Shown here: in pieces, positions 43,498 through 49,045 of the stretch
Layout: every line of letters begins with the position of its first letter
How positions within the stretch are numbered: position 1 is the first letter of the stretch
DNA from: Myxococcales bacterium
Lineage (GTDB): Bacteria > Myxococcota > Myxococcia > Myxococcales > Myxococcaceae
Reading direction: 5' to 3'
Assembly: GCA_003153055.1 (NCBI GenBank)
Contig: PMBV01000334.1
Span: forward strand, 22,109 to 71,153
DNA length: 49,045 bases
The notes under the pieces: generated by a model
Told to the model about the DNA's origin: nothing
The model's database searches: none
What the model saw: only the letters and a program-made list of their open reading frames with translations
Made by a program: the position numbers and the translations under genes

Positions 43498-44220
43498 CTA
43501 CTGGGTGAGCAGGCGCATGGCCCGGGTACATTCGGGTTCTCCGGGCTTGGCGATGAGGCAACTGTCGAAGGCGTCTTTGGCCTCGTCGCGACGGCCGAGG
43601 GTCGCGTAGGCCGAGCCGAGGCCCTTCCACGCGGCGACGTAGTTCGGCTCGAGGGCGACGGCCTTGGCGAACCAGCCCACGGCGTCCTCGCAGCGGTCGC
43701 GGAGCAGCATGATGGCCCCGATGCCCTGGTACGCCTCGGAGAGCGCCGGGTTCGACACGATGAGGTGCCGGTAGGCCTTCTCGGCCGAGTCCAGGTCCTT
43801 GAGCCTGAGGAAGGCGAGCGCGAGGTTGGTGCGAGCGGCGAGGAGCTCGGGGTCGATGCGCAGCGCAGCGAGGAAGTGGCCCCGGGCCGTGCTCGCGTCA
43901 CCCTGCTCGAGGGCGATGTAACCGAGCATGTTCTGTGAAACGGCCATGTCTTGGTTGGCGCGCAACGCCTGAATGAAGAGCTCCTTGGCTCCGGCGACGT
44001 CGCCCCGCTTGAGGTGAATGAGGCCCTTGGCGTGCAGCGCGTCCCAGAACTTCGGCTGGTACTCGAGGGCGTGGTCGCAAGCCACCTCAGCCTGGTCGAG
44101 GTCGTTCTCGAGGTACAGCCGCACGCACTCGTCACTCAAAGGGCGGGCCGGGGGCGGTACGACGATGGGCAGACAGGCGCCAGCGCCGAGGACGACTCCA
44201 AGACAGGCCATCACGCGCAT
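43498..44220 (-). CDS. TPR lipoprotein (Tgl/PilF-like)
   Basis: 240 residues. The short signal ends at LGAGAC; Ala at -3 makes the lipobox weak but usable. Six TPR units fill residues about 30-235 (for example ALHAKGLIHLKRGDVAGAKE, NMLGYIALEQGDASTARGH). Size, location and repeat number match pilotins such as PilF and Myxococcus Tgl, but no pilus genes are nearby, so a generic TPR lipoprotein is equally likely. Confidence 0.75.
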   Translation of the reverse strand: MRVMACLGVVLGAGACLPIVVPPPARPLSDECVRLYLENDLDQAEVACDHALEYQPKFWDALHAKGLIHLKRGDVAGAKELFIQALRANQDMAVSQNMLGYIALEQGDASTARGHFLAALRIDPELLAARTNLALAFLRLKDLDSAEKAYRHLIVSNPALSEAYQGIGAIMLLRDRCEDAVGWFAKAVALEPNYVAAWKGLGSAYATLGRRDEAKDAFDSCLIAKPGEPECTRAMRLLTQ

Positions 44221-44308
44221 GCATCACCCCGAGGGAAGCTCTCACATCCGCTCCATCTCGTTCACCACGAGCGGCCAGCGCGCGCAACCACGGACCGCGA
44301 ACGGTGGG

Positions 44309-46309
44309 TCAGCCCCGGGCCGGCGGCGTCGCGCTGCGTCGACGGCCAAGGAGAAACGCGGCAAGGGAGGGCAGGAGAAGCGCGAGCCCGGCGTCGGAGC
44401 CGCTGGTCGCGCAGCCGGCGCTCGGCACGATGGTCGCGAACTTGGCCGTCACGTTCTGGGCCGCGTTCATGGTGACCGTGCAGGTCCCGGTGCCGGAGCA
44501 GGCGCCACTCCAGCCGCCGAAGGTGGACCCGCGGTCGGCGATGGCGGTGAGCGTCACGCTGGTTCCCGCGGGGAAGCTCGCGGTGCAGCCCTCGCGGCAG
44601 CTCGCGCCGGAGGGAGCCGAGGTCACCGTGCCGCCGCCCGCGCCGGCCTTCGTGATGACGAGCGGGTACGTCGTAACGCCCGAGGCATGGTTGAAGGTGG
44701 CCGTCACGCTCTGGGCCGCGTTCATGGTGACCGCGCAGGTCCCGGTGCCGGAGCATGCGCCACTCCAGCCGCCGAAGGTCGAGCCGTTGTCGGCGGTCGC
44801 GGAGAGCGTCACGGTGGTTCCTGCCGGGAAGCTCGCGGTGCAGCCCTCGCCGCAGCTCACGCCGGAGGGAGACGAGGTCACCGTGCCCGCGCCGACCTTG
44901 GTGACCACGAGTGGGTACGTCGTCCCGGTCGAGGTGGGGTTGAAGGTGGCCGTCACGCTCTGGGTCGCGTTCATGGTGACCGTGCAGGTCCCGGTACCGG
45001 AGCAGGCGCCGCTCCAGCCGGCGAAGGTCGACACGCCGTCGGTGGTGGCGGTGAGGGTCACGCTGGTTCCCGCCGAGAAGCTCGCGGAGCACGTCGAACC
45101 GCAAGCGATGCCCGACGGCGAGGAGCTCACGGTGCCGCTGCCGGCGCCGGCCCGGGTGACCGTGAGCGCGTACGAGGTCCCCACCGGCGAGGGCGTCACG
45201 CCAGCGCCCTGCAGAATGGCCTCCACGGTCCCTTGGTCGGCGACCGAGCCGGTGTTCCGGTCGATCACCCCGTTGACGCCGATGTCCCAGAGGAAGGTCT
45301 TGATGCCATTCGTCTTCGCGGCGGTGTTGAGGTACTTGTGGTAGTAGCGCCTGGAGGCGAGGTGATCGTTGAGCTGCTGCCCGCTGAGCGAGCGCCGCCC
45401 GGCACCGTACTCGCCGATGATGACTGGGATGCCCTGGCTCACCCACTTGGCCTTGACCTTCGAGAACTGGCTGTCGACGTAGCTCTCCTGCGCCCAGGAG
45501 CACGCGCTCTGTGCCGGATAGGGCGAACCCCAATACAGGCAAGCGTTCGAGTCCTCGCTCCCAGTGAAGCCCCATGGATCGTAGAAGTGCACCTCGACGA
45601 TGAGCCGGTTCGCCGCGGTGTCCTTGGGCAGCGTGAAAGAGGCGAGGCCATAATCGATGTTGGTGTTGTAGGTCTGGACGACGAGGGGCCGTGTGGCGTT
45701 GTTGCCCCCCGTTGCGCGCACGGCGTCTACGAAGGTCTGGTTGTAGGACTGCTGGACGGTGAGGTTCTCGCTGCTCGGCGCGTTGTAGTCCTGGTGGACC
45801 TCATTGGTGCCAGCGAAGAGCAGGTGCTCATCGTACCCCTTGAAGGTCGTGGCGATCTGCGTCCAGTACGACTTCTGCTTCTCGTTGACCTTCGCCTGGT
45901 CCGCGTTGGTGACGTGGTTCTCCAGCCACCCGCCATCCCAGTGGATGTTGAGGACCACGTACAGGCCGTCATTGACGCAGAGGTCGACCACTTCCTTGAC
46001 GCGTGCCATCCACGCCGCGTTGATCTGGTGGGTATTCGCGTCGGCGTTGGCGTCCCAGGCGCAGGGAATACGGACCGCGTTGAAGCCGGCCGCCTTCACG
46101 CCGTCGATGAACTTCTGTGCAATGAGCGGGTTGCCCCACGCCTTCTCGCCGCCGGTGGCTTCCAGGGTGTTCCCGATGTTGAAGCCCACGGCGATCTTGT
46201 CGGCCACCTGGGACGACGAGGGGAGCGACTGCGCTCCAGCCGCGACCGGGACGAGAAGCGCGACCATCGAGAGGAGCTTCGAAGCGGCCAGACCGCCGAG
46301 ATTCTTCAT
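44309..46309 (-). CDS. GH5 endoglucanase with three repeat domains and MYXO-CTERM tail
   Basis: 666 residues. A Sec signal (residues 1-26) precedes a GH5 catalytic domain (about 30-365) starting VGFNIGNTLEATGG. The acid/base is Glu170 in AGTNEVHQ and the nucleophile Glu300 in IIGEYGAG, both intact. Three bacterial-repeat domains of about 80 residues follow, each with PAGTxVTLxATAD and FxGWSGACSGTGTC. The C-terminus has AGCATSG, a hydrophobic helix and GRRRS, matching the MYXO-CTERM anchor signal. The enzyme should cut beta-1,4-glucan (cellulose or xyloglucan) while tethered to the cell surface. Confidence 0.9.
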   Translation of the reverse strand: MKNLGGLAASKLLSMVALLVPVAAGAQSLPSSSQVADKIAVGFNIGNTLEATGGEKAWGNPLIAQKFIDGVKAAGFNAVRIPCAWDANADANTHQINAAWMARVKEVVDLCVNDGLYVVLNIHWDGGWLENHVTNADQAKVNEKQKSYWTQIATTFKGYDEHLLFAGTNEVHQDYNAPSSENLTVQQSYNQTFVDAVRATGGNNATRPLVVQTYNTNIDYGLASFTLPKDTAANRLIVEVHFYDPWGFTGSEDSNACLYWGSPYPAQSACSWAQESYVDSQFSKVKAKWVSQGIPVIIGEYGAGRRSLSGQQLNDHLASRRYYHKYLNTAAKTNGIKTFLWDIGVNGVIDRNTGSVADQGTVEAILQGAGVTPSPVGTSYALTVTRAGAGSGTVSSSPSGIACGSTCSASFSAGTSVTLTATTDGVSTFAGWSGACSGTGTCTVTMNATQSVTATFNPTSTGTTYPLVVTKVGAGTVTSSPSGVSCGEGCTASFPAGTTVTLSATADNGSTFGGWSGACSGTGTCAVTMNAAQSVTATFNHASGVTTYPLVITKAGAGGGTVTSAPSGASCREGCTASFPAGTSVTLTAIADRGSTFGGWSGACSGTGTCTVTMNAAQNVTAKFATIVPSAGCATSGSDAGLALLLPSLAAFLLGRRRSATPPARG
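44445..45170. repeat. Three direct repeats of about 250 bp
   Basis: These are the DNA units behind the three repeat domains of the GH5 gene. Matching GCCGTCACG(C/T)TCTGGG landmarks fall at 44445, 44700 and 44949, spacings of 255 and 249 nt. Similarity is high over the GWSGACSGTGTC-coding core and lower between cores. Confidence 0.8.
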
Positions 46310-46367
46310 GGATGGCCTGAGTGAGAATGCGGCGCGCGCTTTCGGGTCACGGACCTCGAGCGGCGGT

Positions 46368-48389
46368 TCAGCCCCGAGCCGCCCGGAGCCGAGGCAGCGT
46401 CTGGTGCACGAGCTCCTCCAGCCGCTTCACGTTCACCGGCTTGGCCAGGTACGCGGTCATCCCCGCCTGGAGGCACTCCTCCTCGTCCTCCGACGACACC
46501 CGCGCCGTCACCGCGATGATGGGCAGGGTCTGGCCGCTGGCGCGAATCTGCCGTGTCGCCTCCAGCCCGTCCATGCGAGGCATGTTGAGGTCCATGAAGA
46601 TGACCTCGAAGGCTTGCTCCCCAGCGCGGCGCACGGCCTCCACTCCGTCCGGCACCACCTCGCAGTGAATGCCCAGGCGCTCCAGAAGGCGCAGCAGCAC
46701 CTTGGCGTTCACCGGGTTGTCCTCCGCCATCAGCGCGGTGCACGGCAGCCCCGACGCCACGACCGGCACCAGGCGCCCGGGGGCGGGCAGCTGGAGCACG
46801 GACGCTGGCGGTTCGGGGGGCGCTGGCACCGGCGTGGGCATAGAGCGCGCGCTCGCCAGCGCCTCCACCATCGCCCTGAGCCGGGTCTTCCCCACGACGC
46901 TCACCAGCGCATGGCGCTTCAGCTCGGCGCTCACCTGCTGGCCCTCGGCCACCAGCGCCACCGAGCGGGCCGACACCGGCCTCAGGCTGTCCAGCCACGC
47001 GTTCGGCTCTCGCACGGGCACGTCGATGACCACCAGCGAGGCCTGGGCCGAGTCGGTGATGGTCGCGCCCTGCTCCACCAGCACTCGCTCGAGCATCGCC
47101 TGGGCGACCGGCAGCGCTGAGAGCACCGCGCAGCGCTCGCCCTCCAACGTTCGAGCCCTGGGTGCGGCCGGCTCGACGGCGCGCACCGGCACCACGAAGC
47201 GAAAGGCGCTCCCCTGGCCGGGCTGGGACGACAAGGTGAGCGTGCCTCCCATGGCCGAAGTGAGCTCCCGGGCCAGGGCCAAGCCGAGCCCGGTGCCCCG
47301 GCGGCTCAGGCTGCCATCGATGCGAGTGAAGGCCTCGAAGATGCGCGCTTGGTCCGCCTCCGAGATGCCGATGCCAGTGTCCCTCACCACGACGGTCAGC
47401 GCCCCGACTGCGTGCTGAATCTCGAGCGAGACCGAGCCAGCGTCGGTGAACTTGATGGCGTTGCCCAAGAGCGTGTTGACCACCTGGCGCACGCGGAAGC
47501 CGTCTCCCCAGGCTTCGTCGGGCACCGACGCGTCGAGGTCCACCACCAGCTCGAGCACCTTCTGATGGGCGGTCGAAGCGAGCAGCGCCACGAGCTCCTC
47601 GACCATCTGGCGAGGTTGCCAGAGCGCGTTCTGAATGCTGATGCTGGCGCCCTCGACCCGGGCGAACTCCAGCACGCTGCTGATGGTGGCCAGGAGCCAG
47701 TCAGCCGAGGTGCGAATGGTCTGGAGCGAGTCGCGCTGCTCGACGGTGAGGGGCCCGTTGAGCGCCACCTCGGTCATCCCGATGACGCCGTTGAGCGGGG
47801 TGCGCAGCTCATGGCTCATCGCCGCGAGGAACTGGCTCTTCGCTCTCGACGCGGCCTGGGCGGCCAGCGCTTGCTGCTGAGCCTCGTCTTGCAGCTGACG
47901 CATCCTCCGGGCCTTGAGGAACAAGACGGTGGCGAGAATGGCGTAACACCAACTGTAGAGGAACACGGCCCAGGCCCCGTCGGGGTGAGACCAGAGCGTG
48001 ATGGCCCAGCCGAGCGTCGCCGCCACCCACGTCGACGCCACGGTGCTGACCTTGCTGTGAAAGGGAGTCAGCCCGGCGGCGCCCATGATGAGCGTGAGAA
48101 AGAACTCTCCGTGCGAGCCGGTGTACCAGGACGACAGCACGCAGGCCGCGACCGGCACGAAGGCAAAGGCGTAGATGAGGGTGATGGGCGACTTGAGCCG
48201 CTCGACCGTCAGAAACAACACGCCGAGGACGACCACCGCGTTCAAGGTGACGAGCTGCGCCGGAGTGGCCCCGAGGAGCCACACCACCAGCGTCAGGGGT
48301 GGATCCATCACGGCGTAGGTCAATGCCATGACGCCGTGGCGCTCCTCGGCCCCCTCATTTCCGAAGACCCGCGCCAGCCACCGTCGCAT
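46368..48389 (-). CDS. Hybrid histidine kinase with a degenerate plus an intact receiver
   Basis: 673 residues from the ATG at 48389. About six transmembrane helices fill residues 25-165. HisKA has MSHELRTPLNG (His193), followed by ATPase boxes (LGNAIKFT, VRDTGIGIS, GTGLGLALA). Residues about 415-525 look like a receiver without the acidic N-terminal pair and with GKT instead of the switch KP motif, so probably inactive. The C-terminal receiver is intact: MAEDNPVNAKVL, Asp600 in IFMDLNMPRMDG, and LAKPVNV. An orphan kinase convergent with nothing; the GH5 gene lies downstream on the same strand. Confidence 0.9.
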   Translation of the reverse strand: MRRWLARVFGNEGAEERHGVMALTYAVMDPPLTLVVWLLGATPAQLVTLNAVVVLGVLFLTVERLKSPITLIYAFAFVPVAACVLSSWYTGSHGEFFLTLIMGAAGLTPFHSKVSTVASTWVAATLGWAITLWSHPDGAWAVFLYSWCYAILATVLFLKARRMRQLQDEAQQQALAAQAASRAKSQFLAAMSHELRTPLNGVIGMTEVALNGPLTVEQRDSLQTIRTSADWLLATISSVLEFARVEGASISIQNALWQPRQMVEELVALLASTAHQKVLELVVDLDASVPDEAWGDGFRVRQVVNTLLGNAIKFTDAGSVSLEIQHAVGALTVVVRDTGIGISEADQARIFEAFTRIDGSLSRRGTGLGLALARELTSAMGGTLTLSSQPGQGSAFRFVVPVRAVEPAAPRARTLEGERCAVLSALPVAQAMLERVLVEQGATITDSAQASLVVIDVPVREPNAWLDSLRPVSARSVALVAEGQQVSAELKRHALVSVVGKTRLRAMVEALASARSMPTPVPAPPEPPASVLQLPAPGRLVPVVASGLPCTALMAEDNPVNAKVLLRLLERLGIHCEVVPDGVEAVRRAGEQAFEVIFMDLNMPRMDGLEATRQIRASGQTLPIIAVTARVSSEDEEECLQAGMTAYLAKPVNVKRLEELVHQTLPRLRAARG

Positions 48390-48550
48390 GGGCGAACCAG
48401 TCTGCACGGCCAAGGCCAGGACTTCCGTCCCCGGCCGACGCGGCATGCCAAATGGCCAGTTCAGCGGACTAACTCCGGTCGCACATCGGACCCACCCACG
48501 CCTTGCAAGGGAAGCCCTGGGTCATTCGCCGTCGGGTAGCACCCACTACC

Positions 48551-48574
48551 CCACCCTGGGAGTCCCTGGGGTGG
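48551..48574 (-). terminator. Hairpin downstream of the triterpene cyclase gene
   Basis: An inverted repeat CCACCC ... GGGTGG with a short loop, about 50 nt after the cyclase stop in its direction of transcription. There is no T-run. The remaining 48390-48622 sequence shows no gene. Confidence 0.35.
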
Positions 48575-48622
48575 ATCACCAACGTCAGGGATTACCTTTT
48601 GGAGAAGAGCCACGAGCAAACC

Positions 48623-49045
48623 TCAGCACCTCGCTCGCCGCCACTCGGCCAGCGACCAGAGTGGGAAGACATGACGGTAGTTGTCGTAGTTGATGAGGCA
48701 GGTGCGGTTGAACACCCCGACCAGGGGTTCTCTCGGCCACCCGCCATCGGGAGCCTGGTGGGCGCACAGCCACGCCGCGGCGCGATCGACGGCCTCGGTT
48801 CGCTCACAGCCCGCGCGAAGGAGCCCCGACAGGGCCCAGGCTGTCTGCGCAGCGTGCCCATCGGCGCCCTCGAGCCACCGGCGTTCGCGGCAGCTGTCGC
48901 CGTGCTCGCTCCAGCTCCCGTCGGCGCGCTGCTTGGACAAGAGGAAGCCGACCGCCCGTCGCACCGAGGCGTCGTCCTTCGGCACACCCGACGCGAGGAG
49001 CCCCCTGATGGCGAACCAGGTGCCGTAGGTGAAGCACACCGCCCA
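48623..49045 (-). CDS. Triterpene cyclase, oxidosqualene-cyclase type (C-terminal part)
   Basis: The last 140 residues of a gene that continues past the right edge. The fragment begins WAVCFTYGTWF and contains a QW-type repeat (QTAWALSGLLRAG ... AAWLCAHQAPDGGWP) and the closing motif GVFNRTCLINYDNYRHVFPLW. These match the C-terminal alpha-alpha barrel of lanosterol/cycloartenol synthases more closely than bacterial squalene-hopene cyclases, whose last motif normally lacks the TC.I.Y.NYR pattern. The DCTAE or DXDD catalytic motif lies outside the window, so the substrate cannot be decided. Sterol synthesis is known in several myxobacteria. Confidence 0.8.
   Translation of the reverse strand, partial: WAVCFTYGTWFAIRGLLASGVPKDDASVRRAVGFLLSKQRADGSWSEHGDSCRERRWLEGADGHAAQTAWALSGLLRAGCERTEAVDRAAAWLCAHQAPDGGWPREPLVGVFNRTCLINYDNYRHVFPLWSLAEWRRARC

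Noticed and set aside
43498..44220. Naming the TPR lipoprotein tgl or pilF
   Set aside because: Size and repeat number fit, but no type IV pilus genes are near and TPR lipoproteins are numerous in these genomes.

Overview
The window looks like a chromosomal segment of a myxobacterium (Myxococcota). The evidence is high GC with strong GC3, a cell-wall-type endoglucanase ending in a MYXO-CTERM-like tail (Cys, hydrophobic stretch, Arg cluster), a Ser/Thr kinase with the catalytic motif HRDVSPSN, three orphan hybrid or multi-domain histidine kinases, many lipoproteins with Asp/Pro/Gly-rich linkers, and an oxidosqualene-cyclase-type C-terminus at the right edge. I saw no rRNA, tRNA, CRISPR array, insertion sequence or phage module.

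Layout. 1-3.0 kb: a 5'-truncated, visibly lower-GC gene for a secreted lectin-like propeller plus beta-helix protein. 3.1-7.7 kb: an ABC-2 exporter pair, two left-handed-helix acyltransferases, a family 2 glycosyltransferase and YaeQ. 8.0-12.3 kb: a NarL-type two-component pair, a LysM/Cys-His peptidoglycan-active protein and a hybrid histidine kinase. 12.6-15.2 kb: a Cys-rich GH43-CBM42 arabinan-active lipoprotein. 15.2-25.4 kb: a minus-strand block consisting of an ECF sigma factor and then five tightly spaced genes (vWA lipoprotein, Ig-like/BNR lipoprotein, Ser/Thr kinase with two repeat arrays outside the membrane, TPR protein, RCC1-repeat lipoprotein). 25.7-35.1 kb: a triplicated Cys-rich secreted protein, a coiled-coil protein, a CrtC/AttH-like gene overlapping an unusual methyltransferase-Lgt fusion, a membrane protein, a CZB-domain histidine kinase, a DUF47 protein, and a coupled pair of conserved hypotheticals. 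35.2-46.3 kb: secreted proteins (triple-repeat lipoprotein, small lipoprotein, GH54 arabinofuranosidase, a truncated repeat protein at a rearrangement junction), an ECF/anti-sigma pair, a TPR lipoprotein and a GH5 glucanase. 46.4-49 kb: a second hybrid kinase and the end of a sterol-type triterpene cyclase.

Three themes connect the genes. One is a plant or microbial polysaccharide-degrading secretome (GH43-CBM42, GH54, GH5, all exported). The second is a surface-sensing operon in which two large lipoproteins, a transmembrane kinase and TPR/RCC1 partners are co-transcribed below an ECF sigma gene. The third is a recurrent 12-bp palindrome of the form TACCANNTGGTA upstream of that operon and upstream of the triple-repeat lipoprotein 13 kb away, which may be a shared operator or promoter element. 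All functional statements rest on motif reading by eye; no database search was possible.
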